A stretch of DNA of 64,000 nt from Streptomyces mangrovi (lineage in GTDB: Bacteria; Actinomycetota; Actinomycetes; Streptomycetales; Streptomycetaceae), in the NCBI RefSeq assembly GCF_900114215.1, contig NZ_FOSG01000012.1:62001-126000 (forward strand), written 5' to 3'. The position numbers were made by a program, and so were the translations under genes. The notes beneath the pieces are model-generated. The model had not been told where the DNA came from. It ran no database searches and saw only the letters and a program-made list of their open reading frames with translations. This document shows, piece after piece, positions 24,469 to 35,052 of the stretch (within the stretch, counting starts at the first letter, position 1; each line of letters starts with the position of its first letter).

Positions 24469-25116
24469 ATGCCGGAGAACCCGGGCCCGGGGGAGGGCGT
24501 ACCGCTCGGCAAGGCCGGCGGGCAGCAGGCCGGTGCGCCGCCGTCCGTCCGGCCGGCCGTGACTGCGTTCGTGCCGCCGGCCGGACAGCCGCAGCAGCCG
24601 CAGCCGCCCGGGCAGGGGTACGGGCAGGGATACGGACAGGGGCATGCGTACGGCGGCGGTCCGTGGCCGGGGACCGCGCCCCAGCCCGGCCACGGGTACG
24701 GGCCGGCGAGTCCGGTGCCCGGCTGGGTGCCGCCTCCGCCGCCCCCGCAGACCAGCGGCATCTGCACCGCGGCGATGGTCCTCGGCATCGTCAGCATGGT
24801 GCTGGTGACGACCTTCTACGGCGCGGTCCTGGCCGTCGTCACCGGGCCCGTCGCCATCGGCCTGGGCATCGCGGCGCGCCGCAGGGTCAAGCGGGGCCAG
24901 GCGTACGGCAGCGGCCAGGCGACGGCCGGGCTCGTCCTCGGGGTGGTCTCCTTCGTGATCTCGGCCGCGATCACCGCGCTGGGCACCTGGTTCTTCCTCA
25001 ACATCGACCGGTTCGAACCGGCGGAGGAGGAGTGGCACGAGGACACCAACCACACCCAGGTGGTGGACCGGGCGCCCGCCTTCGGCGGGTACGGTCCGTC
25101 CGCCGGGGAGGTCTAG
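24469..25116 (+). CDS. DUF4190 domain-containing membrane protein
   Basis: The 215-residue protein has a long disordered N-terminus (about 1-95) rich in Pro, Gly and Gln with GYGQGYGQG repeats, then two membrane segments in the DUF4190 pattern: AAMVLGIVSMVLVTTFYGAV, GPVAIGLGIAARRRVKRG, ATAGLVLGVVSFVISAA. ATG 24469 has GAGGAGG upstream. The stop overlaps the convergent PAP2 stop by 3 bases in CTAG. The function of this family is not known. Confidence 0.8.
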   Translation: MPENPGPGEGVPLGKAGGQQAGAPPSVRPAVTAFVPPAGQPQQPQPPGQGYGQGYGQGHAYGGGPWPGTAPQPGHGYGPASPVPGWVPPPPPPQTSGICTAAMVLGIVSMVLVTTFYGAVLAVVTGPVAIGLGIAARRRVKRGQAYGSGQATAGLVLGVVSFVISAAITALGTWFFLNIDRFEPAEEEWHEDTNHTQVVDRAPAFGGYGPSAGEV

Positions 25117-25865
25117 GAGCCGTCCGGCGGGCGCGGGCGGCCCCCGGGCCCGGGCCGTCCGGGCCGCGCGGGCCCGCCGGAGGCGGCGAGGACGCCGGCC
25201 AGCAGCGGCACGCCCAGACACCAGCTGCCCAGCACGTCCAGCGGCCAGTGGTATCCCCGCCACACCAGCCCCGCGCCCACGGCGGCGCACACCAGCGCGG
25301 CCGCCGCCGGCAGCGCCCACCGGCCCCATCGGAGCCATCGCGGCCGCGCGCGGCCGCGGGACAGCACCAGCAGCGCGGCGGCGCCGTAGGCGACCACGGC
25401 CGTCGCCGCGTGGCCGGAGGGGAAGTAGCCGGTGCCGCCGAGCGGGCCGGGCCGGCCGGTCAGCGCCTTCAGCGGCGCCACCAGAGCGGGTACGGCGGCC
25501 ATCGCCGCGGTGGCCGCCAGGACCACCGGCGGCGGGCGGCGCCGGCCCGCGCGCGCCCACACGTACGCCAGCGCCGCGGCCAGGACGGGCAGCGCGACCT
25601 CGATGTTGCCCAGGTCGGCGAGGAACTCGGCGAGAGCGGTCGGCGGGGCGTCCTCGCGCATCCGGCGCGCCAGGCGCTCGTCCTCCTCCGCCAGCGGCCC
25701 GTCGGCGGTCACCTGCCAGGTGACCGCGGTGAGGAGCAGCAGGGGAAGGACCACCGCCGAAAGCACCGTCAGGAGCACGGCCGGGAGCGGGAGCGGCCGG
25801 GGGACGCGGAACGGCGGCCCCGGAACAGGGGGGAGGGTTCCGGGGCCGCCGTGGCGACCGGTCAC
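25113..25865 (-). CDS. PAP2 superfamily phosphatase, membrane
   Basis: The 250-residue integral membrane protein shows the three phosphatase motifs: KALTGRPGP, YFPSGHAAT and WRGYHWPLDVLG, with five or six membrane segments. Such enzymes dephosphorylate lipid phosphates such as phosphatidate or undecaprenyl pyrophosphate. GTG 25865 is the likely start because it precedes the first membrane segment; no strong ribosome site is seen. The 3' end overlaps the DUF4190 gene. Confidence 0.8.
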   Translation of the reverse strand: MTGRHGGPGTLPPVPGPPFRVPRPLPLPAVLLTVLSAVVLPLLLLTAVTWQVTADGPLAEEDERLARRMREDAPPTALAEFLADLGNIEVALPVLAAALAYVWARAGRRRPPPVVLAATAAMAAVPALVAPLKALTGRPGPLGGTGYFPSGHAATAVVAYGAAALLVLSRGRARPRWLRWGRWALPAAAALVCAAVGAGLVWRGYHWPLDVLGSWCLGVPLLAGVLAASGGPARPGRPGPGGRPRPPDGS

Positions 25866-26096
25866 CGCTCGCCCCGGGGGGTGTGGGGCGGGCGGCCGTC
25901 CGATCGGTGAGGAGTGTGCGCGAAGGCACAGCCGGGCCGGATGAGGGGAATCACCGGCTCGGTACCGTCCGCGGAGGCCCGTGGACGGGACACCGCGTTC
26001 TTCCGAGGAAGACCGTACGGCAGGCGGCGGGCGGCGGACAGGCGTGTCACCGCAAGGCCATGGCCCCCGCACACATTCTTCACGCAGCTCCCCATT

Positions 26097-26111
26097 CCGG
26101 GATCATCCCGG
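26097..26111 (-). terminator. Short hairpin downstream of gabT
   Basis: CCGGGA (26097-26102), loop TCA, TCCCGG (26106-26111), 3 bases after the gabT stop on the minus strand. The rest of the 249-base gap (25866-26114) shows no gene. Confidence 0.45.
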
Positions 26112-26114
26112 GTG

Positions 26115-27467
26115 TCACCCCAGGCTCGCCAGGGCCTCCTCGACGACGTCCAGGCCCTCGTTCAGCAGATCCTCCCCGATGACCAGCGGGGGCAGGAAGC
26201 GGACCACGTTGCCGTAGGTGCCGGTGGTCAGCACCAGCACGCCCGCCTGGTGGCAGTGCCTGGCCACGGCGGCGGTGGCCTCGGGGTCGGGCTCCTTGGT
26301 GCCGGGCTTCACCAGCTCGACGGCGATCATCGCGCCCCGGCCGCGGACCTCGCCGATCACGCCGTGCTGCTGGGCCATCTTCTCCAGCCGGGGCTTCATG
26401 ATCTCCTCGATGCGGCGGGCCTTCGCGTTCAGGTCCAGCTCACGCATCGTCTCGATCGCGCCCAGCGCGGCGGCGCAGGCCACCGGGTTGCCGCCGTAGG
26501 TGCCGCCGAGGCCGCCGGAGTGCACGGCGTCCATGATCTCGGCGCGGCCGGTGACGGCGGCCAGCGGCAGACCGCCGGCGATGCCCTTGGCGGTGGTGAT
26601 CAGGTCCGGGACGATCCCCTCGTCCTCGCAGGCGAACCACTGGCCGGTGCGGCAGAAGCCGGACTGGATCTCGTCCGCGACGAAGACAATGCCGTTGTCG
26701 CGGGCGAACTCGGCGATGCGCGGCAGGAAGCCCTTGGCGGGCTCGATGAACCCGCCCTCGCCCAGCAGCGGCTCGATGACGATCGCGGCCACGTTCCGTG
26801 CCCCGACCTGCTTGGAGATCTGGTCGATCGCCTGGGCCGCGGCCTCCTCGGCGCAGTTGTCCGGGCCGGTGGGCCAGCGGAAGGGATAGGCGACCGGCAC
26901 CCGGTAGACCTCGGGCGCGAACGGTCCGAAGCCCTGCTTGTAGGGCATGTTCTTCGCGGTCAGCGCCATGGTGAGGTTGGTGCGGCCGTGGTAGCCGTGG
27001 TCGAAGACGACGACGGCTTGGCGCCCGGTGTACGAGCGGGCGATTTTCACGGCGTTCTCGACCGCCTCGGCACCGGAGTTGAACAGCGCCGACCGCTTGG
27101 CGTGGTCACCGGGGGTGAGCCTCGCCAGTTCCTCGCAGACCTCCACGTAGCCCTCGTAGGGGGTCACCATCACACAGGTGTGCGTGAACAGCTCCAGCTG
27201 GGCGGCGGCGCGGCGCACCACGGCCTCGGCGCTGTTGCCGACCGAGGTCACGGCGATGCCGGAGCCCAGGTCGATGAAGGAGTTGCCGTCGACGTCCTCC
27301 AGGACGCCGCCCCCGGCACGGGCGGCGAACACGGGCATGACCGCCCCCACGCCCGCCGCCACGGCCGCCTGCTTGCGGGCCGCCAGCTCCTGTGACTTCG
27401 GTCCGGGGATCGCGGTGACGACGCGGCGCTCCTGGGGGAGGGCGGAACCTTTGGGCATTTCGCTCAT
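26115..27467 (-). CDS. gabT: 4-aminobutyrate aminotransferase
   Basis: GabT moves the amino group of GABA to 2-oxoglutarate, giving succinate semialdehyde. The 450-residue class-III aminotransferase has the PLP lysine in LITTAKGIAGGLPLAAVTG, the Asp of FVADEIQSGFCRTG and the substrate segment NSGAEAVENAVKIAR. ATG 27467 has GAGGAG upstream. It is close to two aldehyde dehydrogenases and a PucR regulator, which suggests a GABA and polyamine catabolic group. Its promoter lies in the 185-base gap shared with the divergent ATPase gene. Confidence 0.93.
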   Translation of the reverse strand: MSEMPKGSALPQERRVVTAIPGPKSQELAARKQAAVAAGVGAVMPVFAARAGGGVLEDVDGNSFIDLGSGIAVTSVGNSAEAVVRRAAAQLELFTHTCVMVTPYEGYVEVCEELARLTPGDHAKRSALFNSGAEAVENAVKIARSYTGRQAVVVFDHGYHGRTNLTMALTAKNMPYKQGFGPFAPEVYRVPVAYPFRWPTGPDNCAEEAAAQAIDQISKQVGARNVAAIVIEPLLGEGGFIEPAKGFLPRIAEFARDNGIVFVADEIQSGFCRTGQWFACEDEGIVPDLITTAKGIAGGLPLAAVTGRAEIMDAVHSGGLGGTYGGNPVACAAALGAIETMRELDLNAKARRIEEIMKPRLEKMAQQHGVIGEVRGRGAMIAVELVKPGTKEPDPEATAAVARHCHQAGVLVLTTGTYGNVVRFLPPLVIGEDLLNEGLDVVEEALASLG

Positions 27468-27652
27468 GACGGACTCCTCGGGCTCATCGGTGCGAAGGGG
27501 TGTTCATGGGTGTGGTTTCTCGCAGGCTAGGGCTGGGGAGGGTGCGTCGACATGCACCGCCGCGGAGAAGTGTCCGTGTCGTGTTGGCCGCGGTGGACAT
27601 GGCCGGTTGTGTACGGCGGTCAACCGCCTTTGCCGGGGGCTAGATTGGGACG

Positions 27653-29926
27653 GTGGACGGGCGAGGGCGTGCCGGACGAGGAGCTGGGCGGGGCATGGTG
27701 AACGGCGGGGCGCACGGGGCATGGGGGGCAGGAGATCCGGGGGACCCGCGCGGGGTGCGCGGCGGGCGGGGGGACCTGCCGGCGATGCCGCCGGCCCCGC
27801 CCGCGCCCCCGATGCCGCGGCAGGCGCCCTCGGCCGGGCCGTCCCTGGGCGAGTGGCTGCGCGCCCCGCGCCCCGAGGCGGACCCCGGCATCTGGCGGTA
27901 CGGGCACCGGCCCAGGCCGCCGGAGGACCCCGACCGGCTGGGCGACCGGCAACTGCTGGGCGGGGCGGCACTGGCACTGGTGTGCGCTCTGCTGGTGTGG
28001 TCGCTGAACTACAACGGTTACATCCCGCCGCTGATGTGGCCGCTGGACTGGTTCACCCCCGATTCCTGGAAGGGCGTCTCGGGTGACGTCGATGCCTTCA
28101 TCGCCGCCGCATACGCCTACTACGCACTTCTCGCGGCCCTGTTGGCCTGGGGTTTCGGGAAGATCGGGCACTGGGGGGAGATCTGGCGGCGCTACGTGCG
28201 CCCGCGGCTGCGCGGGCCGGGCGGGCCGGGCGGGCCGGGCGGGCCGGAGGGGGCCGGGGGAGGAGCCGGACGGCCGGCCGCCCCGGCGGCCGCGCCCCCC
28301 GGCGGGCCCGCCGATCCGGCGCTGTGGCCCCAGTTGCGGGCCGTGGGCGAGCACGCCGCGGCCGACCGGCTGACGGCCGAGATCCACGGCGGCGGGATGA
28401 ACGACGTCGACTACGTCCGGATCGACCGCGCCTGGCAGGCGGTACGGGCGCGGTACGAACAACTGCCCGCCTTCACCGAGGCCGTGCTCGACCGGGGAGC
28501 CGCCGCCTTCGCCCACCCCTCCGGCGACCGCGACCTGCCCGTCCGGGCGGCCCGGCACGACCTGCTGACCGGGCAGGTGCGGCTGGGCGCCGCGTCCGAC
28601 GAGGAGCGCAACCCGTACGCCTACCGGGGTGCCCGCCTCGCACTGGAGCCCGCGCTGCTGAGCACCTCGATGCTGGTGGTGGGGCCGTCGGCGGCGGGCA
28701 AGACCAGCCGGGTGGTGCGGCCGGTGGTGGAGTCCCTGGCCCTCCAGGCCCTCACCGGGCGGGCCGCCGTGGTCGCCGTGGGCACGGCGGGTGCCGGGCT
28801 TGGCCCCGACGAGGCCTACGACGTGGTGATCCGGCTCGGCGACCCCGGCTGCGCCCACGACCTCGACCTCTACGGCGGCACCGACGACCCGGACGAGGCC
28901 GCCGCCGTCCTGGCCGAGGCGATGGTCGGGGACGCGCCCGGCGGCCCGGCGGGCCCCGGTGGTGCGGGCGGTTTCGGTGGTGAGGCCGACACCCGCCGCG
29001 CCGCCACCGCCCTCGCCCAGCTCATCGGCCCCCACCGGGCCGCCCACGGCCGCTTCCCGTCCGTGCCGGAACTGCGCGAACTGCTCGACGGGGTGCCCGT
29101 CGCGCTCGCCGCGCTGCGCCAGGCGTGCGAGGCCGCCGGGGACGGCGCCGCCCTGCGTGAACTGGACGCCCGCGAGCGCCAGTCGGAGCGGCCCGGCGAT
29201 CCGGGACCGCTGCTCGCGGACCGGATCGCACTGCTGGACCGGCCCGCGTTCGCCGGGTTCTTCGGCACCGGCCGCACCGGCGGCGCCCCCCGCCCCTTCG
29301 CCATGCGCGACCTGGCGCATCCGCTGCGGGTGCGGATCGACCTGCCCGAACGCGGTCACGCGGAGGCGTCCCGGCTGCTGGCCCGGCTGCTGCTCGCCCA
29401 GTTCACCGCCTGTGCCCGCGACCGCGACGAGCGCTCCCTGTTCGCCTGCCTGGTGCTCGACGACGCCGCGCACACCCTCACCCCCGCCTCCGTACGCGCC
29501 GTCCAGCGGCTGCGGACCGCCAACGCGGGGGTGGTGCTGGCGCTGCGCAGCCTGGACGAGGTGCCCGAGCCGCTGCGTGCGGCGGCGGTGGGGGCGGTCG
29601 GCTGCCGGGTGGTGCTGTCGGGGGTGAGCACCTGGGACGGCGAGGTGTTCGCGCAGGCGTGGGGGCGGGACTGGGTGAAGACCGAGGACGTCACCCACAA
29701 CCCCGACTTCTCCGGAGGCGCGCTCCGGCGTGCCCTGCGCGGGATCCGGGCCCTGTTCACGGGGGTGCGGGCGACCACCCGCTCGGTCACCGTGCGCACG
29801 GTCCAGCGCGAGCGCTGGTCCGCCTCCGACCTCGCGCACAAGGTGCCGCCGGGCCACGCGGTGGTGTCGCTGACCACCGTCCGGGGCGAGGCGAGCCCGC
29901 CGGTCCTGGCCCGGCTCGGGGAGTAG
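27653..29926 (+). CDS. Membrane-anchored ATP-binding protein, VirD4/TraG-like
   Basis: The 757-residue protein has a low-complexity Pro/Gly/Arg N-terminus, two membrane segments (about 100-170: LGGAALALVCALLVW, YAYYALLAALLAWGFGKI), a Gly/Pro linker, and a P-loop ATPase domain with Walker A VVGPSAAGKTSRV and Walker B FACLVLDDAAH. Membrane anchors followed by a single ATPase domain recall coupling proteins of type IV secretion, yet no transfer genes are nearby. The start GTG 27653 has no ribosome site, but TAGATT at 27641-27646 would place transcription at the start codon, suggesting a leaderless transcript; ATG 27695 is an alternative. Common in Streptomyces, function unknown. Confidence 0.75.
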   Translation: MDGRGRAGRGAGRGMVNGGAHGAWGAGDPGDPRGVRGGRGDLPAMPPAPPAPPMPRQAPSAGPSLGEWLRAPRPEADPGIWRYGHRPRPPEDPDRLGDRQLLGGAALALVCALLVWSLNYNGYIPPLMWPLDWFTPDSWKGVSGDVDAFIAAAYAYYALLAALLAWGFGKIGHWGEIWRRYVRPRLRGPGGPGGPGGPEGAGGGAGRPAAPAAAPPGGPADPALWPQLRAVGEHAAADRLTAEIHGGGMNDVDYVRIDRAWQAVRARYEQLPAFTEAVLDRGAAAFAHPSGDRDLPVRAARHDLLTGQVRLGAASDEERNPYAYRGARLALEPALLSTSMLVVGPSAAGKTSRVVRPVVESLALQALTGRAAVVAVGTAGAGLGPDEAYDVVIRLGDPGCAHDLDLYGGTDDPDEAAAVLAEAMVGDAPGGPAGPGGAGGFGGEADTRRAATALAQLIGPHRAAHGRFPSVPELRELLDGVPVALAALRQACEAAGDGAALRELDARERQSERPGDPGPLLADRIALLDRPAFAGFFGTGRTGGAPRPFAMRDLAHPLRVRIDLPERGHAEASRLLARLLLAQFTACARDRDERSLFACLVLDDAAHTLTPASVRAVQRLRTANAGVVLALRSLDEVPEPLRAAAVGAVGCRVVLSGVSTWDGEVFAQAWGRDWVKTEDVTHNPDFSGGALRRALRGIRALFTGVRATTRSVTVRTVQRERWSASDLAHKVPPGHAVVSLTTVRGEASPPVLARLGE

Positions 29927-30111
29927 CCGGGGCGCGCGGACGGACCGGAGAAGGCGGACCGGAGAGGGCGTACGACGGCGCGTACGGCTGTACGGTCAGT
30001 AGTAGTGCGGCCTTATCCTTGCTACCGCACGGACAAAACCCGCCGCCCTCCTCTCCCGCCCGCCGGGCCGCCGGCCGGCGGTCGAACGCCGGAAAGGGCC
30101 CCAGATCAGCC

Positions 30112-31836
30112 ATGCCGATCACCCTCGCCTCGCTGGTCCAGAACTCCTCCCTCAAGCTCGCCGTCCTCGCGGGCGAGGGGCGGCTGGACGCCCCGGTGCG
30201 CTGGGCGCACGTCAGCGAGCTGGCCGACCCGGTGCCGTATCTGGACGGAGGGGAGCTGCTGCTGGTCACGGCGATGAAGCTCGACGTCGAGGACGCGGAG
30301 GCGATGCGCCGCTACGTCGCCCGGCTGGACGCCGCCGGTGTGGTCGGACTCGGCTTCGCGGCCGGAGTCGCCTACGACACGGTGCCCCCGGCACTGCTGG
30401 ACGCCGCCCGCGAGGCCGGTTTCCCGCTGCTGGAGGTGCCCCGGCGCACTCCGTTCCTGGCCATCGTCAAGGCGGTCTCGGCGGCAGGCGCGGCCGAGCA
30501 GTACCGCGCGGTCAAGGCCGGGTTCGAGGCCCAGCGGGAGATGACCCGTGCCGTGCTCTCCGCGCGCGGCACATCCGGTCTGCTGGCGAAGCTGGCGGCC
30601 CATGTGGACGGCTGGGCCGCGCTCTACGACGTCTCCGGCGCGCTGGTCGCCGCCGCCCCGTCCTGGGCCTCCCGCCGCGCCGCCGAGCTGACCGACGAGG
30701 TGCGGCGGCTGCGCGACCGCTCCGCCACCGCGAGCGCCGTGGTGAGCGGGACCGGCGGCCGGGCGGGCGACCGGGTGGAGCTGCAGTCGATCGGTTCCGG
30801 GCGCCGGGTCAGGGCCGTGCTCGCGGTCGGCACCGGCGCACCGCCGGGCACCGCCGAGCGCTACGCCGTCAACTCCGCCGTGGCGCTGCTGACGCTGACC
30901 ACCGAGCGGTCCCGGGCCCTGCTGGAGGCCGAGCAGCGACTGGGCGCGGCGGTACTGCGGATGCTGCTGGCGGGGGAGGCCGACCACGCCCGGGCGGTCG
31001 CCGGTTCGCTCTACGGCACGCTGCTGGACGAGCCGCTGCGGGTGGTCGTGGCCGAGGGCGCGTCGGCACGGGGCAAGGCGGCGGGCGCCCGGGAGCCCGG
31101 TGCGGGCGGGGCCGCGGGCGCTACTCCCGAAGAGGCGGGCGAGCCGGGAGGCGCCCTGCCCGCCGGGGTGGAGGCGCTCGCGGAGAAGACCGAGTCGGCC
31201 GCCGCCCGGGCGGGGGAGTCCGTCCTGCTGGTCCGGCACGACCGGCGACTGGTGGCACTGGTGGCGGACGGCGGCGCCGCGGCGGCGGCCTGCGCGGACT
31301 TCGCGAGCCGGACCGAGACGGCGGCCGGGGGCGGCCCGGTGGGCGCCGGCCCGATGGGCGCCGGTACGGAACACGGGGTGGTCGTCGGCGTCTCGGCGCC
31401 CGCCGGACTCGCCTCCGTGGCCGCGGCGTTCAAGCAGGCCGGGCAGGCGCTGTCCGTCGCCCGCCGCCGCGGCCGGGCACTGGTCGAGCACGAGGACGTG
31501 GCCTCCGGCTCGGTCCTCCCGCTGCTGGCCGACGAGGCGGTGCGCGCCTTCGCCGACGGGATGCTGCGCGCGCTGTACGAGCACGACGCGCACGGCCGCG
31601 GCGACCTGGTCGCCTCGCTGCACGCCTGGCTCTCCCGGCACGGGCAGTGGGACGCGGCCGCCGCCGACCTCGGCGTCCACCGGCACACCCTCCGCTACCG
31701 GATGCGGCGGGTCGAGGAGATCCTCGGCCGGTCGCTGGACGATCCGGACGTGCGGATGGAGCTGTGGCTGGCGCTCAAGGCGACGGCGACCGTGCCCCCG
31801 GTCCAAAGGGACCGGGGGCGGCCCCGCAGGGGCTGA
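30112..31836 (+). CDS. PucR family transcriptional regulator
   Basis: The 574-residue regulator starts with a PucR N-terminal domain (about 5-125: ITLASLVQNSSLKLAVLAGE, DPVPYLDGGELLLVTAMKL) and ends with a PucR helix-turn-helix (about 510-565: WDAAAADLGVHRHTLRYRM, VEEILGRSLDDPDVRMELWL). The middle has a GGDEF-like or CdaR-like region with an alanine/glycine insertion. ATG 30112 follows GGAAAGGG. Such regulators often control purine, GABA or polyamine use; here it sits between gabT and an aldehyde dehydrogenase, which fits, but no operator is identified. Confidence 0.88.
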   Translation: MPITLASLVQNSSLKLAVLAGEGRLDAPVRWAHVSELADPVPYLDGGELLLVTAMKLDVEDAEAMRRYVARLDAAGVVGLGFAAGVAYDTVPPALLDAAREAGFPLLEVPRRTPFLAIVKAVSAAGAAEQYRAVKAGFEAQREMTRAVLSARGTSGLLAKLAAHVDGWAALYDVSGALVAAAPSWASRRAAELTDEVRRLRDRSATASAVVSGTGGRAGDRVELQSIGSGRRVRAVLAVGTGAPPGTAERYAVNSAVALLTLTTERSRALLEAEQRLGAAVLRMLLAGEADHARAVAGSLYGTLLDEPLRVVVAEGASARGKAAGAREPGAGGAAGATPEEAGEPGGALPAGVEALAEKTESAAARAGESVLLVRHDRRLVALVADGGAAAAACADFASRTETAAGGGPVGAGPMGAGTEHGVVVGVSAPAGLASVAAAFKQAGQALSVARRRGRALVEHEDVASGSVLPLLADEAVRAFADGMLRALYEHDAHGRGDLVASLHAWLSRHGQWDAAAADLGVHRHTLRYRMRRVEEILGRSLDDPDVRMELWLALKATATVPPVQRDRGRPRRG

Positions 31837-31854
31837 GACCCGGAGGGACCGGGA

Positions 31855-31899
31855 CCCGGGCCTCCCGGACCCGGGACGGCCGGATCCGGGAGGCCCGGG
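31855..31899. terminator. Bidirectional hairpin between pucR-type and carboxypeptidase genes
   Basis: CCCGGGCCTCCCGGA (31855-31869), 15-base loop, TCCGGGAGGCCCGGG (31885-31899): a perfect 15-bp stem between convergent 3' ends, followed by repeats of GGTCAGG. Confidence 0.75.
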
Positions 31900-31934
31900 C
31901 GCGGTCAGGACACGGTCAGGGCACCGTCAGGGTG

Positions 31935-33266
31935 TCAGGAGCAGTACTGCTGCTCCTTGCCGATCGAGCGGTACATGCAGTCGGCGTTCTCCATCAGCAG
32001 CAGGACGGCGTCCTCGTTGCGGCTGGTCTCCCGCTCGATCACCTCGTCGGGCGGGTAGAAGCCGTCCCGCCCGTTCGGGCCGGGGTACATCTCGAAGGTG
32101 TAGCTGAAGATGCGGTGCTCGGCCCACAGCCAGTCGTTGATCGTGCCGTCGGTGATGTAGAGGTCGCTGGACTGCTGGGGGGTGTATCCGTTGGACGCGG
32201 CCATCGCCCTGCCGACGGTGGCGAAGGCGTTCCGGTCGTCCTGGGTGAGCCCCGGAGCGGTGTCGCTGTAGGTGTAGCCGTAGGGCCACAGCACCAGCTC
32301 GCTGTAGGTGTGGAAGTCGATGTGCGCCTTGATCTGCTGCTGCCCGCCCACCACACGGCCGCGGACGAAGTCGGCGACGACCTTCACCTCCGGCGCGGAC
32401 CCGGCGGACGGGCCGCGGTAGGTGGCGCTGTAGGGGCTGGAGGAGGAGCCGCCGCAGCAGCCCCACTTGTAGTACCAGTTGCGGTTGAGGTCGGTGCCGA
32501 CGTACCAGGAGCCGGAGTTGGGCTGGCGGTTCTTGCGCCAGCTGCGGTAGCTGCCCGAGGCGATGTCGTACTCGCCGCCGTCGGGGTTGACGTCGGCGAT
32601 CACCCACAGCTCGCGGCTGTCGACCATGCGGGTGATGCGGGAGTCGCTGCCGTACCGCTCGCCGAACTCGCGGATCACGTACAGCGCCATCTCCACGGTG
32701 AGGTGCTCACGGGCGTGCAGGTGGTGGGTGAACAGCACCTCCGGCTCGCTCTCGTCGGCGGAGACGTTGTCGCTGATCTTGACGGCGACGATGTCGCGGC
32801 CCTGGTAGGTCTTGCCGATGACCTTCTTGGCCATGATGTCCGGGTACTCCCGCACATACCCGTCGATGGCCGCCATGGTCTCGGCGTAGTTGTGGTAGCC
32901 GGAGTCGCTCGGCGGGTAGTCGAGGGTGTTCACCCCGTCGCTTCCGGCGCCCCGCTGCGGGGGAGCGGGCAGGGCGGTGAGGCGGTGGCCGGCTTTCCGC
33001 AGCTTCTCGGCCTGCGCGGCGTCGGCGGTGACCACCACCGAGTGTTCGCGCACCGCGTCGATGGCCGTACCCGTACGGGCGATGGCCGTGCGCTGTTCGG
33101 CGCCGGTGACCCCGGCGATCTCGTACTGCCGCTCGCCGGCGGGGGTGGCCCGCCGGCCGTCGTCGGGAGGGGCGGCGGTGGCCTGCGTCCCGAGCGGAAC
33201 GGCCAGTGCGAGGGTGAGGAGGAGGGCGGCGGTGAGGGTCCGCCGCCCGTGAGGACGTCTACGCAT
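31935..33266 (-). CDS. Secreted M14 zinc carboxypeptidase
   Basis: The 443-residue exoprotease removes C-terminal residues outside the cell. It has a signal peptide (RTLTAALLLTLALAVPLG, cleavage after QATA-A), a propeptide, then the M14 domain with the zinc ligands HAREH (His and Glu) and IDFHTYSE (His), and the catalytic Glu in YTFEMYP. A CCGG cysteine pair and a C-terminal Cys suggest disulfides. ATG 33266 has AGGAGA upstream. It is convergent with the PucR gene and divergent from the aldehyde dehydrogenase. Confidence 0.92.
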   Translation of the reverse strand: MRRRPHGRRTLTAALLLTLALAVPLGTQATAAPPDDGRRATPAGERQYEIAGVTGAEQRTAIARTGTAIDAVREHSVVVTADAAQAEKLRKAGHRLTALPAPPQRGAGSDGVNTLDYPPSDSGYHNYAETMAAIDGYVREYPDIMAKKVIGKTYQGRDIVAVKISDNVSADESEPEVLFTHHLHAREHLTVEMALYVIREFGERYGSDSRITRMVDSRELWVIADVNPDGGEYDIASGSYRSWRKNRQPNSGSWYVGTDLNRNWYYKWGCCGGSSSSPYSATYRGPSAGSAPEVKVVADFVRGRVVGGQQQIKAHIDFHTYSELVLWPYGYTYSDTAPGLTQDDRNAFATVGRAMAASNGYTPQQSSDLYITDGTINDWLWAEHRIFSYTFEMYPGPNGRDGFYPPDEVIERETSRNEDAVLLLMENADCMYRSIGKEQQYCS

Positions 33267-33521
33267 CGCGTCTCCTGGGGTGTCCAGTTCGACGGGTGGG
33301 GGTGGTGCGTTCCGTGCCGTGTCATGGTCGCGGCAAAACAGCGGGCGGGCAACCGGGCCCTTTCCGACAAAGCGGTGCGCGGAACAACCCGAGTGATACG
33401 TGCCGGACAAGAGTCCCGTACGGCCCCGGCCCCTACGGTGGTGCCAGGAGCCGGCCGCGCAGCAGCCGGGCCCCGACCACACCTCCACCGCTCCACCACT
33501 TCGGAAGGGCCGGGATACGCA

Positions 33522-34976
<1,455 letters not shown>

Positions 34977-34997
34977 ACGCCGCCCCCTCGCCCGGTT

Positions 34998-35037
34998 CGC
35001 CGCGGTCCGGTCCTCCTGCCGGGGCCGGACCGCGGCG
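34998..35037. terminator. Bidirectional hairpin between convergent genes
   Basis: CGCCGCGGTCCGG (34998-35010), 14-base loop, CCGGACCGCGGCG (35025-35037): a perfect 13-bp stem between the aldehyde dehydrogenase and GH3 3' ends. Confidence 0.75.
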
Positions 35038-35052
35038 CGGGCCCGCCCGTCG

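Noticed and set aside
25862..26095. Small minus-strand frame in the PAP2-gabT gap
   Set aside because: No ribosome site and no recognisable features.
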